In this document: one piece after another, positions 11,315 to 20,245 of the stretch | Layout of the letters: every line of letters starts with the position of its first letter | Position numbering within the stretch: the first letter of the stretch is position 1 | Source of the DNA: a virus | Virus record (IMG/VR): IMGVR_UViG_3300020160_001256 | Coordinates: 1 to 32,166 of that record | Strand: one strand, 5' to 3' | Length of the DNA: 32,166 nucleotides | Position numbers and translations under genes: made by a program | The notes under the pieces: generated by a model | What the model saw: only the letters and a program-made list of their open reading frames with translations | Told to the model about the DNA's origin: nothing | Databases searched by the model: none

Positions 11315-13543
11315 ATGTCTTACACCGTTTATTTTACCGACCCTACAAAATATAGCAGTGCATTAGTCATTGAAGACAATGTACTTAATACTGTTCAAAC
11401 AAGTTTAACATTTGTTGGAAAAAATGCATCAAACTATTCGTCTGCTATTTCTACAAATTTTTTACATCTTTTAGAAAATCATGCAAATACACTTCCGCCT
11501 AACAATCCTATTGAAGGTCAGTTATGGTATGATTCGGGAACAAATAAATTAAAAATTAATGATGGCACTAGTTCTGGTGCAAATTGGAAATCAATTAATG
11601 GAGTTTATCAAGAAACTGAAGAACCCTCTGCGGCAGTTACTGGTGACATTTGGGTAGATACTATTTCTTTCCAAATTAAAGTTAAAAATGCTGAAGGGGA
11701 CTGGGTACTAGTAGGTCCGTCACTCGACGGCGGAACTAAATCTGGATCAATCCCAGAAACTGTTAATGACACATTTGGTAACCCGCACACTATAATTTCT
11801 AACTATTTAGACGGTCAGATTGTTGAAATTATAAGTGCTGAACAATTTACTCCGCAAATAAAGATTGATGGCTTTGATATTATCAAAGCAGGATTAAATG
11901 TTACATCGGCTAACGGTGCTATACTTAATGCAACATCTTATGCATCTCAAAATATTTTAGTTACAACTCCTATTAGATCTTATGTAAATGGAAATTATTT
12001 TGTTAGAAACGATATCGATAATTCAATCAGCGGAATTCTTAATGCAAAGAGCGGAATTACTATAGGAATTGATCCTACTTTTATTATACAAAAGGAAGGA
12101 ACTTTTAAAAATAAGTTTGTAAATGCAGTAGACGGTGGAAGTTTTGTATTCCAAGTAATTAAAGATGAAATTTATAATGATCTATTAATTATAGATGGAA
12201 ATACAAAAAGAGTAGGAATTAATAATGCTAATCCTCAGGTTGCATTAGACGTTACTGGATCGGCTAGATTTTCAGGAACAGTAACTATTACAACCAACGC
12301 CGACGATGCCTTAATTATTACCGGCTCGGCATCATTTGGTCGTGCTGTAACAATGAGCAGTACAGCAACATTTGCTACATCTGCTACTTTTTCTTCAGGA
12401 ATGTATGTAGGTAAATCTACTGACGAATTGTACACTACAAAACAAATAATAACCCCAGCATTAAACAGAACTTATACAATTGGTAGTACATCGACTGCAT
12501 TTAAAGAAGTTCATGCTACAAGTTTTGTAGGTAATTTAGTTGGCAATATATATGGTGCAGGCGGCGTTGCTGATAAAGCAAAAGAATTAACTACAACTGC
12601 CACTATAACAATTGCTGGAGATATTGCCAGTGCAGGAATACAGTATTCAGGCAAAGGCGATCCTAAACAATTTTCAACAACATTGCAGACACAGGCAATT
12701 ACATCAAGAAATACAGTTACTTCAGTCTCAACAGATGACGAGCTACTAGTTGCTGTTAAACCAGTTAATTACACGGATATTCCAGTAGCCGGTGGCTCAG
12801 GTAATGGAGCAACATTTGATCTTCGAAGAGAAGATGGTACCTATGTTAATCTTGAAATTAACAATACAGGAACTAACTACGCCGCAAATGATTTGCTAAC
12901 AATTTCTGGAACTTATTTAGGTGGAACGTCTGTAAATGATATCATTATACAGGTTAATAGTGTTAATGTAATTGGTAGTATTACTTCATCTACTAAAGTG
13001 TCAGGAGTTGCTGTCTCGGGATTAAACAAAACAACCAAAGAGGGATTCTTATCAGACGTACTAGATTATCTAATTCCTGCAGGTACAATTGTTCCTTATG
13101 CAGGGTTAGATGTACCAAATCCTGCAACTACGCTTAGTCCTGGTTGGTTATTCTGCGATGGTTCAGTAGTCAGTAAGTCTGAGTATCCTAGATTGTTCTC
13201 AGCAATAGGATACATATACGGAAAAACTTTAGTTAATGGACAATTTAGATTACCTGATCTTAGAGGTAGAACATTAATCGGTTATGATGATATGAGTAAC
13301 GGATTTGTTAGCAGTGGTGGTGTTGCAAATAGAGTAGTTGGAGCAAACACTCCCCCTTCTTCGGCAGTATCAGTGGGAACAACTCCTCCAGTAACAGGCG
13401 GATCAACTACTGCAACTAGCACAGCTTCGTATTCTGCACAGTATCCAACAAGACCTATTGCTGGCTTTGGTGGAACATCTACTGGTTTAATATCAACAGT
13501 AATGAATCCGTACTTGGCTATTAACTATATTATCAAGGCTTAA
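11315..13543 (+). CDS. Tail fibre with shared N-terminal domain and tail-collar domain
   Basis: The product is 742 aa. Residues 1-140 carry the domain shared by four consecutive genes here: a TSLTFVGKNASNY core, then NFLHLLENHAN, then GQLWYDSGTNKLK and a second GDIWVDT strand. The middle contains a GINNANPQVALDVTGSARFSG-like stretch typical of fibre shafts. Residues about 584-742 form a phage tail-collar domain (PF07484 type): PAGTIVPYAG, GWLFCDGSVVSKSEYPRLF, FRLPDLRGRTLIGYDD, ending in PYLAINYIIKA. Collar domains of this kind end short tail fibres and microcystin-dependent-protein-like proteins. It is the only collar-bearing member of the cluster, so it is the best candidate for the distal receptor-facing tip. 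Confidence 0.88.
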   Translation: MSYTVYFTDPTKYSSALVIEDNVLNTVQTSLTFVGKNASNYSSAISTNFLHLLENHANTLPPNNPIEGQLWYDSGTNKLKINDGTSSGANWKSINGVYQETEEPSAAVTGDIWVDTISFQIKVKNAEGDWVLVGPSLDGGTKSGSIPETVNDTFGNPHTIISNYLDGQIVEIISAEQFTPQIKIDGFDIIKAGLNVTSANGAILNATSYASQNILVTTPIRSYVNGNYFVRNDIDNSISGILNAKSGITIGIDPTFIIQKEGTFKNKFVNAVDGGSFVFQVIKDEIYNDLLIIDGNTKRVGINNANPQVALDVTGSARFSGTVTITTNADDALIITGSASFGRAVTMSSTATFATSATFSSGMYVGKSTDELYTTKQIITPALNRTYTIGSTSTAFKEVHATSFVGNLVGNIYGAGGVADKAKELTTTATITIAGDIASAGIQYSGKGDPKQFSTTLQTQAITSRNTVTSVSTDDELLVAVKPVNYTDIPVAGGSGNGATFDLRREDGTYVNLEINNTGTNYAANDLLTISGTYLGGTSVNDIIIQVNSVNVIGSITSSTKVSGVAVSGLNKTTKEGFLSDVLDYLIPAGTIVPYAGLDVPNPATTLSPGWLFCDGSVVSKSEYPRLFSAIGYIYGKTLVNGQFRLPDLRGRTLIGYDDMSNGFVSSGGVANRVVGANTPPSSAVSVGTTPPVTGGSTTATSTASYSAQYPTRPIAGFGGTSTGLISTVMNPYLAINYIIKA

Positions 13544-13549
13544 AGAAAT

Positions 13550-15994
13550 ATGTCATATACGATCAAATTTACAAATGGAAAGACACTAGCAGTAATTGCA
13601 GACCAATCTATTGACCGAGTTTCTACAAGTGTAACATTAGTGGGAAAAAATGTTAATAATTACGGTGAATATCTAAACAATAACTTAGTTGGATTATTAG
13701 AAAATTTTGCTAATTTAATTGAGCCACTAAGTCCGGTTGTAGGACAAACATGGTTTGATACAAGTGAAAATAGATTAAAAGTATATTCAACAGGTACATT
13801 TAAACCAGTTGGATCACCGATTATCAGTACTTCCGAACCAGCCGGATCTGCAAGAGGCGATCTATGGGTAGATACAACTAATAATTTATTAAAATGGTAC
13901 GACGGAACTGAGTGGCAATCTACTACAAAACAATATTCTGATCTAACAGGCAAAGAAGGTTGGGTAGTTGAGACAATCCAAGACGTATATAATAATGACT
14001 ATCAAGTAACTAGTTTTTATTCTGAAGGTGTTAAATGGGCAGTAATGTCTACTTCTACTATTTCTTTAAATGTAGGCAGCGGAACAGAAGGCGCATTTAC
14101 ATGGTTTAATACTAATACAATTAGGCCAGGGTTGATTATTAACCCTGCAATTGGTGCAAAGTTCTACGGTACTGCAACCAGTGCAGAGTCTGTTGCAGGT
14201 CTTAATACAGGCTCATTCTTGTTAAGAAATGTCAACAACCAAGTAACAACTGGAGACCTTTGGTTTAATACAGATGAAGGAATTTATGTTGGAACAGCTA
14301 CTAATTTAAGATTATATGTAACCGGCACAACAAAAACGTCTGTTATTGCCGGAACAGTAGCTGATCAACCTTTAGAAATTAGATATAATAGTGTTAGTTC
14401 AGGCACAAATGCTGTTGCTATGCACATTGACAGTGCTAATAATCGACTTGGATTTAGAACAAATAATCCGCAAGTAGATATTGATATGAACGGAAACGTG
14501 CATATTCGAGGCAATCTAACAGTGTTAGGTACACAGGTCAGTCTTGAAACATCTATTATTAAAGTTAATGATAAAAATATTGAGTTAGCTACAGGGCAAA
14601 CAACAGCTACAGATGCTTTTGTAGACGGCGGCGGATTAATCCTGCACGGCACAACTGATCACACTTTTGTTTTTGATGATTATAGTCAAGCATGGAAATC
14701 TAGTATTAACTACAATGTAGCATCTGGATTTGGCTACCAAATTACCGATGATGTTGTAATAGAGGCAGACCCGTTACGTGCCGGATATTATCAATTAGGT
14801 CAGCTAGTAACAGCAGCCCCAGGGCTTACACATCTTCCTGTAATCCCTATCCTTACAGTTACTAATATAGTATTAACTGGCAATACAATTTCTACAGCAG
14901 ATTTTACTGATGATTTATATCTAGCACCTCTTACAAATAGAGTTTCTTTAGATAACGCTACAAAAATTGTTGACATGCCAGATCCTTCGGATGCTCAAGA
15001 CGGTGCAACAAAGAATTATGTAGACAGTGAAATTACACTAAGAACAGGTGGTGTGTTAACTACACGTAAGCCATATGTATTTTCGTTAGATGTTACTGAT
15101 TTTGTAGACTTAGAAGATGATATTTTAACTTGGTTAGAACTAACATTACCAGTTGATGGTTTTGGAGACCCTTATTATGCACAGCCCGATGGATCTCAAT
15201 GCTCTGTAGTTTGTACCAGATATATACAAAATCCGGTAACAGAATTTTTAGATTTAAATTTTAATACTGGAACTACAACAATAAATTATGTACAAGATAT
15301 TGCATATACTGCTACATCAACAACTACTTCTTATATTAGTACAATCACAACTGCTACTGTAAGTTTCTTAAAAGATGACTTTTCTATTGCCGGTAGTGTA
15401 ACACTGACTCCTACAAATCCTATAATTCAAAGAATTGTTAGAGTTTACAAAGTAATTTCTGGTGCATGGACCTATGTCTTTAGTGCAGATAATGAATATC
15501 TAACATCATCAGAATCAATATATGTTGCAAATATTGATCGAGCAGTTAAACAAAATTCTATAACTCCTAGCACTTCTTCTTTATTCTCTATTACATTATC
15601 GTCAATTGCAGGAGTTAAGGTAGGACATAAGGTGCTAGGAGGCACAATTAGTACAGGTTCGACTGCAACAACAGTTACAAATATTTTAACTGCTACAAAT
15701 AGTGTAGAAGTTTATCCAGCACTAACTGGATTAATGCCAGTAGCAACCACTGTTACATTTGCATATCTTCCAGGATCTTTTGTGTTCTTAAATGCTAAAG
15801 GACCGGCAACATTAAATACCGGGGCTAATGCAGTATTGTTTGATAAACAGACTAATTTGAACACCATTAACGGAATTTTAGCAAAGGGAACAACATCTTC
15901 ATTTGCTTCGACTACATCAGTGGCCGTTTTTGTATCCAGTGTAAGTATTTCTTCAACAGGAACATCAACAAATTGGCGACTATCATTATCATAA
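13550..15994 (+). CDS. Tail fibre/virion protein with shared N-terminal domain, 814 aa
   Basis: The first ~130 residues repeat the cluster's N-terminal domain (STSVTLVGKNVNNYGEYLN, LLENFANLIEP, GQTWFDTSENRLKVY, GDLWVDTTNNLLKWYDG). A fibre-shaft motif follows near residue 307 (VDIDMNGNVHIRGNLTVLG), then VNDKNIELATGQTTATDAF and a DGGGLILHGTTDHTFVFD segment. The latter kind of segment recurs in structural proteins of marine T4-like phages. The C-terminal third is Ser/Thr-rich with beta-strand periodicity and has no collar or other recognised tip domain. It is preceded by AAGGC-type Shine-Dalgarno bases inside the previous gene's end and is separated by six bases. It is probably a virion fibre; its exact position in the particle is unknown. 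Confidence 0.85.
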   Translation: MSYTIKFTNGKTLAVIADQSIDRVSTSVTLVGKNVNNYGEYLNNNLVGLLENFANLIEPLSPVVGQTWFDTSENRLKVYSTGTFKPVGSPIISTSEPAGSARGDLWVDTTNNLLKWYDGTEWQSTTKQYSDLTGKEGWVVETIQDVYNNDYQVTSFYSEGVKWAVMSTSTISLNVGSGTEGAFTWFNTNTIRPGLIINPAIGAKFYGTATSAESVAGLNTGSFLLRNVNNQVTTGDLWFNTDEGIYVGTATNLRLYVTGTTKTSVIAGTVADQPLEIRYNSVSSGTNAVAMHIDSANNRLGFRTNNPQVDIDMNGNVHIRGNLTVLGTQVSLETSIIKVNDKNIELATGQTTATDAFVDGGGLILHGTTDHTFVFDDYSQAWKSSINYNVASGFGYQITDDVVIEADPLRAGYYQLGQLVTAAPGLTHLPVIPILTVTNIVLTGNTISTADFTDDLYLAPLTNRVSLDNATKIVDMPDPSDAQDGATKNYVDSEITLRTGGVLTTRKPYVFSLDVTDFVDLEDDILTWLELTLPVDGFGDPYYAQPDGSQCSVVCTRYIQNPVTEFLDLNFNTGTTTINYVQDIAYTATSTTTSYISTITTATVSFLKDDFSIAGSVTLTPTNPIIQRIVRVYKVISGAWTYVFSADNEYLTSSESIYVANIDRAVKQNSITPSTSSLFSITLSSIAGVKVGHKVLGGTISTGSTATTVTNILTATNSVEVYPALTGLMPVATTVTFAYLPGSFVFLNAKGPATLNTGANAVLFDKQTNLNTINGILAKGTTSSFASTTSVAVFVSSVSISSTGTSTNWRLSLS

Positions 15995-16012
15995 CACTTG
16001 GAGTTAAAACAG

Positions 16013-17701
16013 ATGCCTTATAATTTAAATTTTTTCGACGGTAGATCATTTATTACACTGTCAGATGGTGTTGTAGATCAACAGGCATCGTCAAGTCTTT
16101 ATCTTATTGGAAAAGACGTAACAAGTTATGGTACCTATCAAAATGATAATTTTTTATGGTTGTTAGAAAATTTTGCAGGAACAATTGAACCTGTTAATAA
16201 AGTACAGGGACAAATTTGGTATGACAAAAATACAGGTATCTTAAAACCTAAGATATATGATGGTGGCGAATGGAGATCTTTGGCATTATTAACCACAGAT
16301 GATACAGCATCAACAAATGCAACATTAGGCGATCTTTGGTACAATTCTGCAAATGATCAACTATTTGTTAAAAATACATTATCGAATTATACATTAATTG
16401 GTCCTGAAAAAGTTGTAGGATACGGTAAAACTAGAATGTCCTCTACAGAAGTTTTAGATACTTCTAACGAAGGACATGCTTGTATTATAATGTATGTTGA
16501 CGGTGTAATTGTAGGTGCTATGTCAAATGATGAGTTTGATGTAAAATCGTCTGAAGAGGTTTATCTTGCAGGAATTACACACATAGGAAAAGGATTTAGT
16601 CTTGTAAGTGGAGCAATTATAGCATCTGATAGTGTCTATGCTAGTCAACCGTTAGATGAAGTAATTACAGGACATTGGACATTTACAGATGAAAACGGTA
16701 TTTCTATAAATTCGGCAACAATATTTACAACTGAATCCGGAGACTTAACTTTACAATCAGCACAGGGACAAGATCTTGTAATTGACGCAGATTACATATT
16801 GCCGTTTTCAGTTAATTCAATTATAGGAAGTTCGTCAAAGAAGTTTGCCAAAGTTTACACTTCTGAGATAAATGCTGGATCTAGCATAACCTCAATTAAT
16901 TTAACAGGAAAATATATTTTAACTAGTGGTAGTAAACTAGAACCTGGGGTAGACGGAACTATAGCCCTAGGAGCCGCTAATGCAAGATGGAGTACAGTAT
17001 GTACAAAAGCAATTAACTCTGGCGGGAACACCGAAGAAGCCCAATTAGTTGGAACATTTAAATTAAATGCAGACAGCACATTGGATTTAACTGCTGGCAC
17101 AGTATCAATTAACTCGTTAACTGCTCAAACATCTTTAAGAACATCACTACTTACAACAGGTGCACCGAGCACATACGGTGAATTTATCGGCCAGTGGCAT
17201 TTTAAATCTGGATCTAGTTTAACCTTTGACAATGGATCTAATTTAAGTATAGGCAGTGGTGCAAACTTTTCGTTAGGTGCCGGCGCAAACTTTTCGTTAG
17301 GTGCCGGTACTCAGCTAACGGCTACCTATGCCGACATTGCAGAAAAATATTCATCTGACCAAGATTATGAGCCTGGTACAGTAGTAATGTTTGGCGGGAC
17401 TAAAGAAGTGACTATTTCTTCATTTCCTAGCACTCCAAAAGTAGCAGGAGTTGTAACTACGAATCCTGCACAAATTTTAAATTCAGAATTAGAAGACTCA
17501 GTAGCTATTGCTCTAGTAGGACGAGTTCCGTGTAAAGTTACTGGTAAAATTGAAAAGGGAGACCTGTTAGTTACTAGTCATATTCCTGGAGTAGCAACAA
17601 CCTCAGATTTTCCTAGACCCGGATCATTGGTTGCTAAAGCATTAGAAGATTATAATTCAATTGAAGTTGGTGTAATAGAAGTAATGGTATTAAGAGGATA
17701 A
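16013..17701 (+). CDS. Tail fibre with shared N-terminal and ADIAEKY-type C-terminal domains, 562 aa
   Basis: I place the start at ATG 16013 (MPYNLNFFDG) because TTGGAG lies about eight bases upstream and the alignment with its paralogues starts there. A TTG at 15998 would add five residues. The N-terminal domain (SSLYLIGKDVTSYGTYQ, LLENFAGTIEP, GQIWYDKNTG, GDLWYNSANDQL) is shared with three neighbours. The C-terminal ~125 residues (ADIAEKYSSDQDYEPGTVVM ... VAGVVTTNPA ... GRVPCKVTGKIEKGDLLV) are shared only with the next gene. That domain resembles C-terminal intramolecular-chaperone or autoprocessing domains of fibres, but I cannot see a catalytic residue. A 24-bp unit is duplicated at 17261-17308. 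Confidence 0.85.
   Translation: MPYNLNFFDGRSFITLSDGVVDQQASSSLYLIGKDVTSYGTYQNDNFLWLLENFAGTIEPVNKVQGQIWYDKNTGILKPKIYDGGEWRSLALLTTDDTASTNATLGDLWYNSANDQLFVKNTLSNYTLIGPEKVVGYGKTRMSSTEVLDTSNEGHACIIMYVDGVIVGAMSNDEFDVKSSEEVYLAGITHIGKGFSLVSGAIIASDSVYASQPLDEVITGHWTFTDENGISINSATIFTTESGDLTLQSAQGQDLVIDADYILPFSVNSIIGSSSKKFAKVYTSEINAGSSITSINLTGKYILTSGSKLEPGVDGTIALGAANARWSTVCTKAINSGGNTEEAQLVGTFKLNADSTLDLTAGTVSINSLTAQTSLRTSLLTTGAPSTYGEFIGQWHFKSGSSLTFDNGSNLSIGSGANFSLGAGANFSLGAGTQLTATYADIAEKYSSDQDYEPGTVVMFGGTKEVTISSFPSTPKVAGVVTTNPAQILNSELEDSVAIALVGRVPCKVTGKIEKGDLLVTSHIPGVATTSDFPRPGSLVAKALEDYNSIEVGVIEVMVLRG
17261..17308 (+). repeat. 24-bp tandem duplication inside fibre gene
   Basis: Two adjacent 24-bp copies (17261-17284 and 17285-17308) differ only at the last base. 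Each begins GCAAACTTTTCGTTAGGTGC and encodes ANFSLGAG. The near-identity at DNA level points to a recent slippage or duplication that lengthens the shaft just before the C-terminal domain. A third, more diverged unit (NLSIGSG) lies just upstream. Confidence 0.85.
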
Positions 17702-17704
17702 TAA

Positions 17705-19084
17705 ATGTCATATATTATTAATAAGACAAACGGAACAAAATTAGTAACAGTAGAAGATGGTTCTATTAATGTTACTGCCTGCGACCTAACATTAGTAGGT
17801 AAAAATTATGCAGGATACGGGGAAACTATTGCTACCAATTTTATTAAATTGTTAGAAAACTTTTCCAATTCAACACAGCCAACTAGGCCAATCACTGGGC
17901 AAATTTGGTATGATTCTGCAAACAAAAAAATAAAATTTTATAACGGGTCCGCATTTAAAGGACTACCGACAATAGAATCTTCTTCATCTAAGCCAGCAGA
18001 TCTGTTAAAAGGAGATCTGTGGTATAATGAAACAGAAGGAAAATTATATTTTTATGACGGCTCGGGATATGTAATGATAGGCCCCCAAGTAACTGCTAAA
18101 GCCGCATTAAATGCAATGGTTCCAGTCTTACTTCAAAATTCTTCTGCAAATAGTTCTTATAATGTATTAGTACATCAAATACAAGATGAAGATAATTTAA
18201 AAATTACAACACCGGTGGCAATTACTTCGAATGAAGAATTTGTTCCAGGGTCTGAATTATATTCTTCTTACTTTCCTATAATCAAAAAAGGTATAACTCT
18301 AAGTAATGCAGATGCCGCAACTGGAGTGTCTTCTACATCAACAAATGCTGGATATATGATTTGGGGTACCGCCGCAGATAGTATAAGATTAGCAGGAAGA
18401 TTAGAATCTGAATATGTAAGATATGCCAATCCTTTATTCACTTCGCTTGTTCAAATTACATCACAGAATGGGTTAAACATTGCCAGTGACGAATTAAAAC
18501 TTTACAGTAATGTAAATGGTGCTCAAATAACAACTAAAAAACCTAGAATCAGTTTGAGTGCAACCAGTGGCGGAATTCTTTACAATATTGTAAACGTAGA
18601 TGCTAGCGACGGATTAGCATTTTTACCAAGTAGAACACCTGGAGAAGTTGTTAATATAGGTAGTAATGACAATCCTTTTTATACAATTTACTCAAGATAT
18701 CAACAAACTGTTAGTGCAGACTTGGCAGAAAAATATTCATCTGACGCAGATTACGAGCCAGGAACTGTTTTAAAAATAGGCGGCACAGCCGAAGTTACTA
18801 TTTGCAATAGTTACGAGTGTGAGTCAGTAGCAGGTGTTGTAACCACTGACCCTGCTTATCTAATGAACTCGGCATTAAAGGGCGGTGTTGCAATAGCACT
18901 TAAAGGAAGAATTCCTTGTAAAGTAAAAGGTCCAGTTAAGAAAGGAGACATACTCGTTTCTTCTAATATTCCTGGCCATGCCGAAGCAAGACGCTATGGA
19001 AATCGATCAAACCTTATGGCAGTCATTGGAAAGGCACTCCAAGATTTTGACGGCGAATTAGGAATTATTGAAATTAAGGTATAA
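17705..19084 (+). CDS. Tail fibre with shared N-terminal and ADLAEKY-type C-terminal domains, 459 aa
   Basis: This is the shortest and last of the four paralogues. The N-terminal domain shows CDLTLVGKNYAGYGETIATN, LLENFSNSTQPTRPITGQIW and GDLWYNETEGKLYFYDG. The C-terminal domain (ADLAEKYSSDADYEPGTVLK ... VAGVVTTDPAYLMNSALKGG ... GRIPCKVKGPVKKGDILVSS) is closely related to that of the preceding gene. The middle shaft is short and unrelated, so the two genes share both ends but not the centre. The start ATG follows the previous stop by three bases (an extra in-frame TAA lies between). The stop codon abuts a bidirectional terminator, ending the + strand block. Confidence 0.86.
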   Translation: MSYIINKTNGTKLVTVEDGSINVTACDLTLVGKNYAGYGETIATNFIKLLENFSNSTQPTRPITGQIWYDSANKKIKFYNGSAFKGLPTIESSSSKPADLLKGDLWYNETEGKLYFYDGSGYVMIGPQVTAKAALNAMVPVLLQNSSANSSYNVLVHQIQDEDNLKITTPVAITSNEEFVPGSELYSSYFPIIKKGITLSNADAATGVSSTSTNAGYMIWGTAADSIRLAGRLESEYVRYANPLFTSLVQITSQNGLNIASDELKLYSNVNGAQITTKKPRISLSATSGGILYNIVNVDASDGLAFLPSRTPGEVVNIGSNDNPFYTIYSRYQQTVSADLAEKYSSDADYEPGTVLKIGGTAEVTICNSYECESVAGVVTTDPAYLMNSALKGGVAIALKGRIPCKVKGPVKKGDILVSSNIPGHAEARRYGNRSNLMAVIGKALQDFDGELGIIEIKV

Positions 19085-19085
19085 T

Positions 19086-19111
19086 AAAAAAGCACCCTAG
19101 GGTGCTTTTTT
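19086..19111. terminator. Bidirectional terminator between convergent operons
   Basis: AAAAAAGCACC pairs with GGTGCTTTTTT around a CTAG loop, giving an 11-bp stem whose outer pairs are the A and T tracts, so it can terminate in both directions. It fills the gap between the stop of the last + strand fibre gene (TAA ending 19084) and the stop of the first - strand gene (19111-19113). Confidence 0.93.
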
Positions 19112-19725
19112 TATGCTTCAGTTGTTTCTTTTGCTTTCTTTTTTGGCGGATCAATTGTATCTGCTTCTTTACGCAACCTTGAGGCTTCTTTATAAAGAGC
19201 ATCTGCTCTAGACCTCATCTCAGAAGGAGTTAGATCAACACTAGCGGTTGCTTTAACTTCTACTTCTTCTTTAGAAGCAGCCTTTTCTTCTCTGGCCTTA
19301 TCCCATTTTGTTTTTGGTTGTTGAGATTCTTTTTTGTCTGCGGCAGAGTCACTAATGGCAAGATCTTCTAGAGCAACGCCTTTCTGGTCGGCAATTAAAA
19401 GATTTAGTTCGTCTAATTGAATTTGATTTTTAGGATCAAATGTCATTAGTACAATATTTGTTGGAACTTTTTTAAGGTGACCATAAGTATGCATCCATTC
19501 TAGCATATTGCTTCCATCTGGAAATTTTCTAACAGCTAACACATCGGCTAGTTCATTGGCTTGTTGTGTGCTTTCGTTTTCAATAAGACTCATTAATGAG
19601 TCATGATACGAGTCTGTTAGACCGTTAGTGCCTACTACTAGGCAACTGTAAGGATCTCCTGGCAACGTTCTAAAAACAACAGCGACCCTTGCACCATTGT
19701 TTTTCATTTTTCCAACATGTTTCAT
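19111..19725 (-). CDS. Unknown conserved phage protein with charged coiled-coil tail, 204 aa
   Basis: I place the start at 19725 (MKHVGKMKNNGARVAVVFRT): AAGGA sits nine bases upstream, within the end of the preceding gene, whereas the in-frame ATG at 19785 overlaps that gene and lacks a site. The first ~125 residues look globular, alternating strands and helices (VAVVFRTLPGDPYSCLVVGT, then NIVLMTFDPKNQIQLDELN). Residues about 135-204 are rich in Lys, Glu and Ala, predicted coiled coil and disordered. It is the last gene of a late-promoter unit of three. I do not recognise a function; a virion or assembly role would fit late expression. Its stop lies in the T tract of the shared terminator. 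Confidence 0.8.
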   Translation of the reverse strand: MKHVGKMKNNGARVAVVFRTLPGDPYSCLVVGTNGLTDSYHDSLMSLIENESTQQANELADVLAVRKFPDGSNMLEWMHTYGHLKKVPTNIVLMTFDPKNQIQLDELNLLIADQKGVALEDLAISDSAADKKESQQPKTKWDKAREEKAASKEEVEVKATASVDLTPSEMRSRADALYKEASRLRKEADTIDPPKKKAKETTEA

Positions 19726-19729
19726 AATT

Positions 19730-19945
19730 TTATCCTTGTGGTTGTTCTGCAGGCTTCGCCGCATCAGCCGCCGGTGCAGGAACAACTGAATTTAAAAATG
19801 TATCAAGTTTATTGAAAACATTTCCTACAGCGGCCATTTCTGCGGCTTTAAAAGCACCGCGTGTTGCCGCGATGTCAATGATAGCTCTAACATTTTGAAG
19901 ATCAGTAATTGTTAATTCTGAAGCTTTTTGTTCTTGTTCTGACAT
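19730..19945 (-). CDS. Unknown small phage protein, 71 aa
   Basis: The product opens with a helical core (SELTITDLQNVRAIIDIAAT, then FKAAEMAAVGNVFNKLDTFL) and ends in a flexible Ala/Pro tail. AAGGAAT eight bases upstream, overlapping the previous stop codon, supports the start. The compact helices and late-unit position suggest a small virion or assembly factor, but there is no recognised family. It lies between two other genes of the same late unit. Confidence 0.8.
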   Translation of the reverse strand: MSEQEQKASELTITDLQNVRAIIDIAATRGAFKAAEMAAVGNVFNKLDTFLNSVVPAPAADAAKPAEQPQG

Positions 19946-19954
19946 TTTTATTCC

Positions 19955-20233
19955 TTAATTTTTATGCAAAAGTGGGCAGGCTAAGGTTAGCATCGTTAAT
20001 TCTTTAGCATCTTCAAAGCCTACTTCTATAGCAGTAGTTAGTTTATTTTCATCAACTATAGTAGTTTTTCTGATACAATATCTACTATCCAAATTGATAT
20101 AAATCCATTTGTCTAATTCTTTTAAATCAAAAAATCCCTTTAATTGAATCTTGCTAAAGTTTGGAGGAATCCTTTTAAGTCTTCTCATTGAGAGAACATT
20201 TAATGGATTCACCCTTCCTCTAACTAAAGCCAT
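19955..20233 (-). CDS. Unknown small basic phage protein, first gene of late unit, 92 aa
   Basis: The N-terminal third is strongly basic (VRGRVNPLNVLSMRRLKRIP), followed by an alpha/beta stretch (KWIYINLDSRYCIRK, then TTAIEVGFEDAKELTMLTL). No known domain was recognised. The start ATG lies only 13 bases downstream of an exact T4-type late promoter, so the mRNA leader would be a few bases long with a weak AGTAGG ribosome-binding site. The late promoter places this gene with its two downstream neighbours in the late programme, in contrast to the metabolic genes further right. Confidence 0.8.
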   Translation of the reverse strand: MALVRGRVNPLNVLSMRRLKRIPPNFSKIQLKGFFDLKELDKWIYINLDSRYCIRKTTIVDENKLTTAIEVGFEDAKELTMLTLACPLLHKN

Positions 20234-20245
20234 AATATACCTACT

